Virus record (IMG/VR): IMGVR_UViG_3300033143_001548
Coordinates: 1-35,337 of that record
Length of the DNA stretch: 35,337 nucleotides
From: a virus
Strand: one strand, 5' to 3'
Positions 17,001 to 23,800 of the stretch are shown piece by piece. The notes beneath the pieces are model-generated. The model had not been told where the DNA came from. It ran no database searches and saw only the letters and a program-made list of their open reading frames with translations. The position numbers and the translations under genes were made by a program. Within the stretch, counting starts at the first letter, position 1; each line of letters starts with the position of its first letter.

Positions 17001-17404
17001 GCTTGGAATTGAATATATCTTCCATCTTCATACTCAAATGCTCCTCCAGTTGTAATTGTAATTGTAGATGCAGCAGTAACTCCATCATAAAGTTTATCTG
17101 CTCCTAATTCTACATTAGAAATTTCATTGTCAATATAAGTTGTGATTGTAGCTTGTAGAGCTGTATCAGCATCGTCTACATATTTCTTTGTTGCTGGCTC
17201 ATAAGGATTCGTTGGCGTGAATGGGTCTTCATTATCTGTGGCAAGATACTCCCCATCCTTAGCAACGTTCGTATTAAGCTCAACAATTATTTCATTTACT
17301 TTATCTCTGACAGCTTCATTATTATCATCAAACTGTTCAGGATTTATAACGTCACCTTCCTGAAAATCAGGATATGGATGAACGAGCGGTGTAATTGTAG
17401 CCAT
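14093..17404 (-). CDS. Tail spike/fibre with sialidase-like Asp-box propeller
   Basis: 1103 residues, receptor-binding protein. The N-terminal segment holds the tail-attachment part (TNPYEPATKKYVDDADTAL, a common fibre motif) and a beta domain to about 190. The rest carries repeated Asp-boxes (SxDxGxxW/F): SKDGGHSF near 265, SLDGGVTW near 706, SVNSGVSW near 819, SLDDGATW near 928 and SDDNGATF near 988. These mark sialidase/BNR-type beta-propellers, perhaps two. Asp-boxes are structural, and I could not confirm the catalytic Arg triad and Asp of a sialidase, so sugar binding is safer than cleavage. The start overlaps the nozzle gene stop by one base (TAATG) behind GGGAGGCG. Confidence 0.8.
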   Translation of the reverse strand: MATITPLVHPYPDFQEGDVINPEQFDDNNEAVRDKVNEIIVELNTNVAKDGEYLATDNEDPFTPTNPYEPATKKYVDDADTALQATITTYIDNEISNVELGADKLYDGVTAASTITITTGGAFEYEDGRYIQFQADADIDAPVTIDIDGGSTLAAKDIDGEDIAITINTIYMVVFKDDAPDFFLLAPRGGANGANTNLVITPYTAGLDDIVHDVKMATGITPYSNSSINDDEFSNVTILDNGDIVIARNYVTGGIFETRFFISKDGGHSFKVLCRAQDGFNETIFSYEDTVYAFGPSGMPDGYFMMLRFKPESIKYTERDHIVPMLSKEHLFNLGDGLPTITSNAAFGGVFEYDGDIKIVMTATGSGRTQTASRNILLVSYNVATSVGAYQWVTDVPTSGYHYDRARVVADATGEYIVAVYEQNSKYSLEFFKDTGGGFSNIQIEDDISTGVDPTPCLDVDMDSTGLIGIVYNCPDGTHAKHQVHYTETDDYTTFTAVEIVHDDGDLEDHEYCNINYDADDLAYITFDHQDIADSYERIKLVTGSQGSWGGSQNIDGQYEQANGKIRPRTIKGFRTFSVPPMIFRDGATNNDWVYFVGKYTTKNLERTTIAESVTSGQYVYANQMVSVKVPSPIVTNVAHSELAGLSPGPTENAQDGTPIVFNLDNTDNIYQLINTPYGIYGLTSALSQNLYIGDTATSRYVVKSLDGGVTWFVLTGLGERGAVQGVSMALGLDGLLHIAIVENSKGFYTTDDKNVVRYFQIDPTNNDQMFSQYVGENEVDNDIEGLTIGADNSDGVHIIVSEKVGSYFTLQDYKSVNSGVSWSKAAALDRSGDSINCKRPALVVTSDEVFHVVFEMAIVAGFDNIHHIKYTGSWSSYVRVSTYVDNEHMYNPKIAINSSDDLHVTWHGEGNTSASYYKVQYCKSLDDGATWSTDVVPSGDAGTTNEEYFGDVFVDTDDDLWILARSKAGGSGSNEAQSILLFYSDDNGATFSTDTMINVGYSNIPAFNSLEPSGFSYVSFMKGSYTCNFPGASYYETYTGKCGIVGDFNVKVFERAIMASDMSNDDDDFIAPITGELVTHKKAITGDRLTVIISDTPLINPE

Positions 17405-19026
17405 TATTTTCGCCTCCCTCGTAGTATATAATCTCCAGCGACTTCATGTAACCTTATAGGCTCATTAATCACATCATTAGCTATAGTGAAAGATAGGTAA
17501 CGACCTCTCTCTCCTATGTGAGTTGGTATTGAAGCAGCAATATCTTTGCTTCCAAAAGAATCACCAAATTCAGAAATTCCCCATATAGCAATAGCAGCTT
17601 TAAACTCCAATAAGTTCTCTACGTCTATTAAATCTATTTCAAAGTTTAATTTAATTGTACTTATAAAAGTAGGGTAAACAGTAACAACTGCAAATATCTC
17701 TCTGAAATGTTTGAAATAAGTTGAATTACCAAAGTTAAATCTCTTACTTGTCCAGTAAGCACTAATAGCAGTCTCAACATCTTCTATCTCATCTGTATAT
17801 GCATCAGTATCGTTTACATCTCTCCATCCATATAATCTACCATCACTATCAGCCATTGACATTAACATAGTTCCAGCATTGTCATAATATGCTAAAGGAA
17901 CAATATCATAAGGCATCCATGCAAGCTCGGTATAATTATACATTATCGTAATTTCTCCAGCAGTTAAATAATATCTTTCATTAAAGAACAATCCCCTCGA
18001 ACTGGCTAGTTGTGATAACGACATATTAATTGGAGGAGATAATAAATCAACATCCTTACTCAATATATCTGTAGTAACATATCTAACATCAGTGAGCGGT
18101 GTAATCATTCTATAGACTACTCCATCGCCTCCAACAAAAACTAAATAATTATGCATCCTAACAACGCAATCCTGATTTATAATTCCTGAGTGAGTTTGAA
18201 TCTTCTTCATTCTAAACAAATCATCGCTTATAGCTTGCTCAGGTGTATTACCATAAATAGCATATACACTTTCAGTTCTACCAACTATCATAGTATCCAT
18301 AAATTCTTTTAAACATGTTACAACCTCTCCATTAGGGTCTGGTTGAAGTGGTAATCCTACAGCAAAATAAAACCCATTTTCAATGTCTGTAATATAAACA
18401 TTATTTGGGTCTGCTGGGCATCCACTAATATATATTCTTCCAAGTCTTGTAGCAATTAAAGTAGGGTCTTCAGGAATAAGATTAACTCCTAATTCAGCGT
18501 CATCTACTTGTAGTTGTGCAGGCTCATACCATCTTAATTTAGGAGACACACCATCATCATTAACCCAAACACCTATTGTAGCTGGTGCGGGTGCAGGAGT
18601 GTAACCTAATGGTGGGTTAGCCATTCTTCTCATAGTAGTACCATCATAAACCCATATTCCAGCTCCATCAACTATAAAGTATTGGTCTTGGAAAGTAACT
18701 CCTCTAAGAGCTCCTGGAATATCAAACTCAACAAGTCCTATATTAACCTTATCAAGCGTAAATGTTACAGACTGATTAGCACCAACATAAGGTTTATATT
18801 CATCTATATAAATAATATCATTTGTGCTAGTTCCAATACCTGTAATAACTGAATATACACCAAGTCTTTTTTCTATTTGTAAATTACTTGCAAAGTCCAT
18901 ATTTAAACATAATCTAGCTTGATTATCATTTAGTTCGGTTTTATTATTTAGGCCTCCTGAGAAATCAAAGAAATTAAATGGTTCTATTTTGTCTATTGGT
19001 GCTGGGTCTCTTTGTAAATATCTCAT
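17404..19026 (-). CDS. P22 gp10-like tail nozzle / DNA stabilisation protein
   Basis: 540 residues. Probably forms the nozzle below the adaptor and keeps packaged DNA in the head. The N-terminal FFDFSGGLNNKTELNDNQA segment, followed by a Leu-Asn-Met block (ARLCLNMDF), is the hallmark of this family in many podoviruses. The rest is all-beta with repeated strands (YFIVDGAGIWVYDGTTMRR, LVFVGGDGVVYRM), as in the beta-propeller of P22 gp10 (472 residues). AGGAGGTGA precedes the ATG. Order adaptor-nozzle-spike agrees with assembly order. Confidence 0.75.
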   Translation of the reverse strand: MRYLQRDPAPIDKIEPFNFFDFSGGLNNKTELNDNQARLCLNMDFASNLQIEKRLGVYSVITGIGTSTNDIIYIDEYKPYVGANQSVTFTLDKVNIGLVEFDIPGALRGVTFQDQYFIVDGAGIWVYDGTTMRRMANPPLGYTPAPAPATIGVWVNDDGVSPKLRWYEPAQLQVDDAELGVNLIPEDPTLIATRLGRIYISGCPADPNNVYITDIENGFYFAVGLPLQPDPNGEVVTCLKEFMDTMIVGRTESVYAIYGNTPEQAISDDLFRMKKIQTHSGIINQDCVVRMHNYLVFVGGDGVVYRMITPLTDVRYVTTDILSKDVDLLSPPINMSLSQLASSRGLFFNERYYLTAGEITIMYNYTELAWMPYDIVPLAYYDNAGTMLMSMADSDGRLYGWRDVNDTDAYTDEIEDVETAISAYWTSKRFNFGNSTYFKHFREIFAVVTVYPTFISTIKLNFEIDLIDVENLLEFKAAIAIWGISEFGDSFGSKDIAASIPTHIGERGRYLSFTIANDVINEPIRLHEVAGDYILRGRRK

Positions 19027-19036
19027 TTGTCACCTC

Positions 19037-19534
19037 CTAACCTGGTACAGTTTCTCCATCTCCAGCTTCTTCATATTCGTCTCTATCATTTGTATATCTT
19101 CCATCAGCAGTAGTATCATAAGGAATACCTTGGAAATAAGTATCTTGAACTTGGTCATGTGTAAAACTATATGGAACAGCAGTTCCTTCATCATCAACTA
19201 TAACAATTTCTCCCATCTCAATAGCAGCTAATAAAGAAGCTAATTTAACTTCAAATTCATTATTTGCAATTCTAGATTCATATAGTTTTTCATCCATTTC
19301 AAGTGCTCTCATTTGAGCATATATACTTAATATCTCATGGTAATAGACAGGAAGTAGAGCTGGTATATCACCATCGAGATAAATATATTCCATACCTCTA
19401 AGTACAGAAATCTCTTGTCTAATCCTGTCAATACCTTGATTGATAGCAGTGCCTAGGAAGTCTTCAGTATAGTGAGTATGAGCTGTATCTCTAAGTCTCT
19501 TACCCGCTAATACTATTAAGTCTAACCTTGTCAC
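19037..19534 (-). CDS. Head-to-tail adaptor protein
   Basis: 165 residues, likely the ring that binds portal and carries the nozzle. The first 125 residues are mostly helical with a central YIYLDGDIPALLPVYYHEIL segment, which fits the adaptor (P22 gp4-like) fold; the C-terminal 40 residues are polar and acidic and could extend along the portal. The start is GTG 19534 behind GGAGGTGAAGGA; no upstream ATG is in frame. The identification rests on position between capsid and nozzle genes and on fold-level features. Confidence 0.62.
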   Translation of the reverse strand: MTRLDLIVLAGKRLRDTAHTHYTEDFLGTAINQGIDRIRQEISVLRGMEYIYLDGDIPALLPVYYHEILSIYAQMRALEMDEKLYESRIANNEFEVKLASLLAAIEMGEIVIVDDEGTAVPYSFTHDQVQDTYFQGIPYDTTADGRYTNDRDEYEEAGDGETVPG

Positions 19535-19550
19535 TATCCTTCACCTCCAA

Positions 19551-20108
19551 TTATTCTTTCTCTCCAATATATCCATTAACTCCAGACATAATAAGTTTAT
19601 TTTGAGTGTAGTCTTTTTGGAAAATATTAAATTGTTTCTTTACATCATTAACAGCATTCATTGTGTGTCCAGCACAATAAAGTACAATTGCTCCTAATAA
19701 AGGAGCGTCTGCGTCGTCGCCATTAGTTGATGCGCCCATAGTAGTTCCAGTAGTATCTGTATCAGCAAATGCAAAAGCAAGTGTACCATCATTATCTTCA
19801 GTTGTTCTAGCAGTTAAAGTAACTGTATCAGTAGCAACTGAAACTGATAATACTTTAGTGATTTCTTCATTAGCATATATAGCTATTTGAATTTTAGAAG
19901 CAACATCTCCTACTGCGTCTGCATCAAGAATTTCAACAGGAATTGCTATTGGTGAACCAACAACATTAGCTGAAGTTATTGTGATAGTAATAGTACCATC
20001 AGCATCAGGAGCTCCTGTAACTTGAATAGTTTCTGTTTGCATTGTTCCCATGGTAACCTCTCGTACTTCATGCTCTGCGACCATTCCACATATTACGCAT
20101 TTATCCAT
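19551..20108 (-). CDS. Zinc-knuckle protein with inserted Ig-like decoration domain
   Basis: 185 residues, just after the capsid gene. An N-terminal CVICG (C4, C7) and a C-terminal YCAGH (C145, H148) could together form one zinc site. Between them (about 25-133) lies a beta-rich domain (ETIQVTGAPDADGTITITIT, DTVTLTARTTEDNDG) of the type seen in phage head and tail decoration proteins. The last 37 residues are helical. The likely role is capsid decoration or head completion. The start is ATG 20108 behind GGAGGTG; a longer frame up to 20180 would start inside the promoter and terminator described separately. Confidence 0.6.
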   Translation of the reverse strand: MDKCVICGMVAEHEVREVTMGTMQTETIQVTGAPDADGTITITITSANVVGSPIAIPVEILDADAVGDVASKIQIAIYANEEITKVLSVSVATDTVTLTARTTEDNDGTLAFAFADTDTTGTTMGASTNGDDADAPLLGAIVLYCAGHTMNAVNDVKKQFNIFQKDYTQNKLIMSGVNGYIGEKE

Positions 20109-20130
20109 TATATTTACACCTCCGTAAATT

Positions 20131-20161
20131 AAAAAATGGGAAGGGAATATCATCCCTCCCC
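20131..20161 (-). terminator. Intrinsic terminator after the capsid gene
   Basis: On the minus strand GGGGAGGGA (20161-20153) pairs with TCCCTTCCC (20146-20138), nine pairs with one G-U, loop TGATAT, followed by ATTTTTT (20137-20131). It ends or reduces transcription leaving the capsid gene. The promoter at 20169-20197 would start transcripts almost exactly at the first base of this stem, so those RNAs would carry the hairpin at their 5' end. Confidence 0.8.
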
Positions 20162-20168
20162 TAGTTAT

Positions 20169-20197
20169 AGTATAGCACATTTTGTGCTAATTGTCAA
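20169..20197 (-). promoter_or_regulatory. Sigma-70 promoter with palindrome in its spacer
   Basis: On the minus strand TTGACA (20197-20192), a 17-base spacer, then TATACT (20174-20169). The spacer holds a perfect inverted repeat TAGCACA-AAA-TGTGCTA (20189-20173), overlapping the first two bases of the -10 element, which looks like an operator. The -35 begins three bases after the capsid stop codon. It would drive the zinc-knuckle, adaptor, nozzle and spike genes separately from the capsid genes. Confidence 0.75.
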
Positions 20198-20199
20198 TT

Positions 20200-21165
20200 C
20201 TAAACACCTGGAGAACCTACGATACCTCTGAAGTCAGAAACTCCATAAGAATATCTCATATATCCTCTGTATTTAGCAGTAAAGTTATCAAATTCTTCCA
20301 TAGCTTTGAACTCTGGCATAATTCTCCAGTAGAAGTTCATCTCATGTCTATCTGATTGTAAGAACCAGTAAGCATCAGTAGCGCTATCACCAGTTGCAGG
20401 AGAACCTAAATAGTCCATTACAACTATTTGTAAAGCTCCTTTAACAACGTTGATATCGTTGTTTGGTCCGCCTGGTAATAAAGTAGATTGTAAAATAACT
20501 CTAGCAGCAAATTCTAAGTTTGGCGGAATGATTAGTTTTGAAGGTCTCATAACGATTAAGTTACCAGCTTCACCTTTCATAGCTCTAAACTTTAACATTG
20601 CAGTTTTTAAATTAGCTTCAGTTAATGGTCCTGACATTAAGTTGTCAACTTCATCATCAGAATCTACTAATGGGTGGTCAACAGCACATAAAGCTTTACC
20701 ATCATAAATAGCAGAAGCTCCAGCTCCACCAGCATCCTCAGTAAAAGCATTAACTAATATTGAGATAGCGTCCTTTTCAACTTTAGCTCTACCTGCTCTA
20801 GCTAAGTCTCTTGGGAACTTGTCCATTTGTGAGTACATTTCATCATCATATAGTTCTCTTTCTACAATAAAACCAGATGTGAATGCAGTATGGATGTAAG
20901 CTCTTTCTAAGCCTGGAGATAACTTTTGGTAAGCAACTGTATCAAGGTTGTCTGCTCTAGCTGTCCAGTCTGTAAATCCGCCTAATCCGAATTCTCTTTC
21001 AACGTATCTGTTTGAAGTTTTAATATTAAATATTTTTGAAAATTGCTCTTCAATTTCGTTATATTCATCAAAGAATATTCTTGCAAATCTCGGCTCTAAT
21101 AAAAGAGCAAATGTTGTGGCCTGATGCGTATTTCCGGCAACAGGAACTACAGGAATTGTAGCCAT
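20200..21165 (-). CDS. Major capsid protein, HK97 fold
   Basis: 321 residues, forms the icosahedral head. Features fit an HK97-type capsid without a protease-cleaved delta domain: an N-arm, a helical E-loop region (ALLLEPRFARIFFDEYNEIE), spine-helix and P-domain segments (FPRDLARAGRAKVEKDAISI), and a late RPSKLIIPPNLEFAARVI block common in Mu gpT-like capsids. A separate scaffold gene is directly upstream. AAAGAGGTGA precedes the ATG. It is followed by a terminator and has a consensus promoter one gene upstream, which fits the need for high expression. Confidence 0.85.
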   Translation of the reverse strand: MATIPVVPVAGNTHQATTFALLLEPRFARIFFDEYNEIEEQFSKIFNIKTSNRYVEREFGLGGFTDWTARADNLDTVAYQKLSPGLERAYIHTAFTSGFIVERELYDDEMYSQMDKFPRDLARAGRAKVEKDAISILVNAFTEDAGGAGASAIYDGKALCAVDHPLVDSDDEVDNLMSGPLTEANLKTAMLKFRAMKGEAGNLIVMRPSKLIIPPNLEFAARVILQSTLLPGGPNNDINVVKGALQIVVMDYLGSPATGDSATDAYWFLQSDRHEMNFYWRIMPEFKAMEEFDNFTAKYRGYMRYSYGVSDFRGIVGSPGV

Positions 21166-21182
21166 TCGTTTTCACCTCTTTA

Positions 21183-21818
21183 TTATCTTTTTAGTCTCTT
21201 TTTCCACTCCGCATATTTAGCTGGGTCTTCACCAGACTTTGCACAATAATTAAGTTCTTGTGGTGATAAGCCATAAGTACCATCTTGTACTTCTCCTGCG
21301 TGGTCTCCCGAGTTAATTACGCTTGAAGTGTCAACTCCGTTTGCTTTCATTTCAGCCATTATTTCTTTCTTAATAGCTTCTCTTGTAGCAGCGTCGTTAT
21401 TAACAGTATTTGATAAGCCTTTTGCAATGAAATCAAAATCTATATCGGTAGGCGCAATTCCTTTTTTAAGCATTTCAGTTGCTTTTGTAAGAACAGCCAC
21501 CTCATCAAATGATTCACCATGAATGTCTTTAAGTTGTTGCATCTTCACATCTAAGTACATTTTCGTCATCTCAATGTTACCCTGATTCGCATCCGGTTGC
21601 GAATTGAGCGTTGCATCAACTTGTTGATTAGCTTCATTAGATTTTAAGGCTTTCTTTTCCTCTGCTAAAGCTTGAGTCTTTTTAGTGTAATCGTTTTGTC
21701 TCATATACCCATTTCTCATTTCTATTAATTCTTCTTTAGTATATTCAACTCCATCAATTACTACAACTTCCGATTGTTCACCATCAACTTGTGAGTTCGT
21801 CTTGTTTACATCTGTCAT
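21183..21818 (-). CDS. Head scaffolding protein
   Basis: 211 residues, expected to direct capsid assembly and leave before or during packaging. It is highly charged and helical, with a central Gln/Lys/Glu-rich part (MRQNDYTKKTQALAEEKKAL) and a basic C-terminal helix (DPAKYAEWKKRLKR), the usual capsid-binding end of scaffolds. The position between portal and capsid is canonical. The start is ATG 21818 with AGGAGGA upstream; a further in-frame ATG 14 codons earlier would put the binding site inside the gene and is not favoured. Confidence 0.8.
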   Translation of the reverse strand: MTDVNKTNSQVDGEQSEVVVIDGVEYTKEELIEMRNGYMRQNDYTKKTQALAEEKKALKSNEANQQVDATLNSQPDANQGNIEMTKMYLDVKMQQLKDIHGESFDEVAVLTKATEMLKKGIAPTDIDFDFIAKGLSNTVNNDAATREAIKKEIMAEMKANGVDTSSVINSGDHAGEVQDGTYGLSPQELNYCAKSGEDPAKYAEWKKRLKR

Positions 21819-21874
21819 ATCTTTGTCCTCCTTACGAGTCAAGTAAATATTGCGGGGCATATAGTCCCAAATAC

Positions 21875-23785
21875 CTACGAGTTATTCGCTATAATTTCTG
21901 CTAAGTCAGGATATACCTGTAGCAGTTGTTGGATTTCCTCATCAGACAATAATTCAATCTCTTGGATTATTTCATCAGGAATCCTCTTCTCATTATCTAT
22001 TATACCATAAATATCGTCATTTGTCAAGCCTTGGTCGTTTTGACCAGCTTCATAGCCCTTTTGAACTAAATCACGTTCAGCTTTCTCCTTATTAATCTTC
22101 TCATGCTCTGCTTTTAACTTCTCAACTTCTTGAGTAAGTGCTTGAACCATCTCAACCATTTGGTCAAGTTGTTGTTCCATAGCTTCAGATTCTTGTTGGA
22201 GTTGACCTTGAGCTCTTGCATTCATTCTATCTATAACTTGTTGCTTATTATTAATAGGAACAAATTCCATGATAGCTTCTCTATCAACCATAGGTAAACC
22301 ATCTTCAGCAGCAGTTTGACCTAATCTAATCATAAGGTCTAACATAGCATTCTTATTAACAGGCATTGTTGAGCCAGCAGTAATAATAATATCATAATCA
22401 GCAGTTAAGTCTTGAGGAGTAATAGTACCCATTGAAACTTTACCATTAACATTAGATACTCTGATAACTCTATCGTCTTTCCAGAACTGTTGCATTCTCG
22501 CATACCACATAGTAGCCAATCTAGCTAAAGCTCTTTCCATGATTCTTACTTTAAGTCTTACTCTAGCTTGTCCAGCTTCTTGTAAAGCCATAATAGCTTG
22601 AGCAGCAACTACAGAATCTCCAGCTTGTCCTCTAGTAGAATTATGAACACCAGCTATAGTTTCTATATCTTGTTTTAATTCTATAATTTTATTAGATACA
22701 TATTGAGGCATTGTAGTTGGGTTTAATCTTGCAACATCTGTTCCAGGATTCTTTCTAACTACTAATCCTGTTTCATTAGTTAACGAATTAAAAGGAATAC
22801 CAGCATTCTTATCAACTATCCACGGGCTATTAGCAGTTAATTTAGCATTATCTATAACAGCATTATTTAGCTCATTTAAACTAAACTGTGGGCTTAATAG
22901 TTGTTCAACATCACCATTACCAAAGAATTGGAATGGAACATCATAATCCTTAATTAAAACAAATGGGAATTTACCATCGTTATAAGGATTAGCTCTATCA
23001 TTTAAAACTATACCAGCTTCAGGAGCTACAGTAATAACTCTGCCTTTAGGGTATTTTCTCTTTTTCTCACTATTACCTTCTTCATCTTGTTCGGGCTCAA
23101 TAGTAGTATAATCTCTACACCAACATTCAAGAATTAGAATTTGGTTATTAATTGGAACCTGAACTTTTTGAGCAACTAGCTCATCTATACTTACAGAAGT
23201 TCCACTAAGGAATCCTGCTTTATCTGGGAATAATTTCTTGATTACATTTATATGCTTATAAGTAGCATAAATTATAAACTCAGCATCATCAACAGTAGTA
23301 GCCATTGGGTCAGGATAAAAGTTCATAGGGTTAACAAGTATAGGTGTTACTTGACCTTTACCATCCTTCTTCTTATTCCAAGGTAAATATACTATTGCTG
23401 TTCCAGTAACTAATGCTGTATTTAAAGCTTTTGGTAATAAAACAGACATATCACTTCTATCCCATTCATAATCTAAAGCCGTCTGAATTAATTCAGCTTT
23501 TTCCTTACCATCAGGAGTTCTAGCTATTGCTTGAAACTTTGGGTTGTTATCTGTCATAATAGGTCTTATTGTTTCTAATGTAGAATGAATATAATTTGAG
23601 ATGTGATTACTAGCCCAATCAGGTTTAGTAACTTTAGTATCTCCATTATAAGCATCTATACAAGCTTTATCTAAATTGATTCTTTTTAATCTATTAGAAC
23701 GAGCTTCATTAAAGCGTTGGTTCACCCAACTAGCAATCGACCCTTCTTGTGCTTCTATTTCTGATTGCTTTTTCTTCTTAGCCAT
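21875..23785 (-). CDS. Portal protein
   Basis: 636 residues; twelve copies form the DNA channel at one head vertex. The N-terminus is basic (AKKKKQ). The stem and wing region contains HNSTRGQAGDSVVAAQAIMA followed by LQEAGQARVRLKVRIMERAL, a segment recurring in portals of P22-like and many other podoviruses. The C-terminus has a Glu/Gln-rich coiled coil (about 510-565) and a disordered acidic end, as in P22's barrel. GGAGGTAA precedes the ATG. A consensus promoter for the downstream genes lies within its 3' part. Confidence 0.85.
   Translation of the reverse strand: MAKKKKQSEIEAQEGSIASWVNQRFNEARSNRLKRINLDKACIDAYNGDTKVTKPDWASNHISNYIHSTLETIRPIMTDNNPKFQAIARTPDGKEKAELIQTALDYEWDRSDMSVLLPKALNTALVTGTAIVYLPWNKKKDGKGQVTPILVNPMNFYPDPMATTVDDAEFIIYATYKHINVIKKLFPDKAGFLSGTSVSIDELVAQKVQVPINNQILILECWCRDYTTIEPEQDEEGNSEKKRKYPKGRVITVAPEAGIVLNDRANPYNDGKFPFVLIKDYDVPFQFFGNGDVEQLLSPQFSLNELNNAVIDNAKLTANSPWIVDKNAGIPFNSLTNETGLVVRKNPGTDVARLNPTTMPQYVSNKIIELKQDIETIAGVHNSTRGQAGDSVVAAQAIMALQEAGQARVRLKVRIMERALARLATMWYARMQQFWKDDRVIRVSNVNGKVSMGTITPQDLTADYDIIITAGSTMPVNKNAMLDLMIRLGQTAAEDGLPMVDREAIMEFVPINNKQQVIDRMNARAQGQLQQESEAMEQQLDQMVEMVQALTQEVEKLKAEHEKINKEKAERDLVQKGYEAGQNDQGLTNDDIYGIIDNEKRIPDEIIQEIELLSDEEIQQLLQVYPDLAEIIANNS
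21999..22027 (-). promoter_or_regulatory. Consensus sigma-70 promoter inside the portal gene
   Basis: On the minus strand TTGACA (22027-22022), exactly 17 bases, then TATAAT (22004-21999): a perfect consensus match in both boxes. It lies in the portal 3' end, about 180 bases before the scaffold start, and would add transcripts for scaffold and capsid. Confidence 0.7.
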
Positions 23786-23800
23786 TTTTTACCTCCAGTA

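Noticed and set aside
14093-17404. Active sialidase
   Set aside because: Asp-boxes are plain, but they are structural and occur in many non-enzymatic propellers; the catalytic Arg triad and nucleophile could not be traced.
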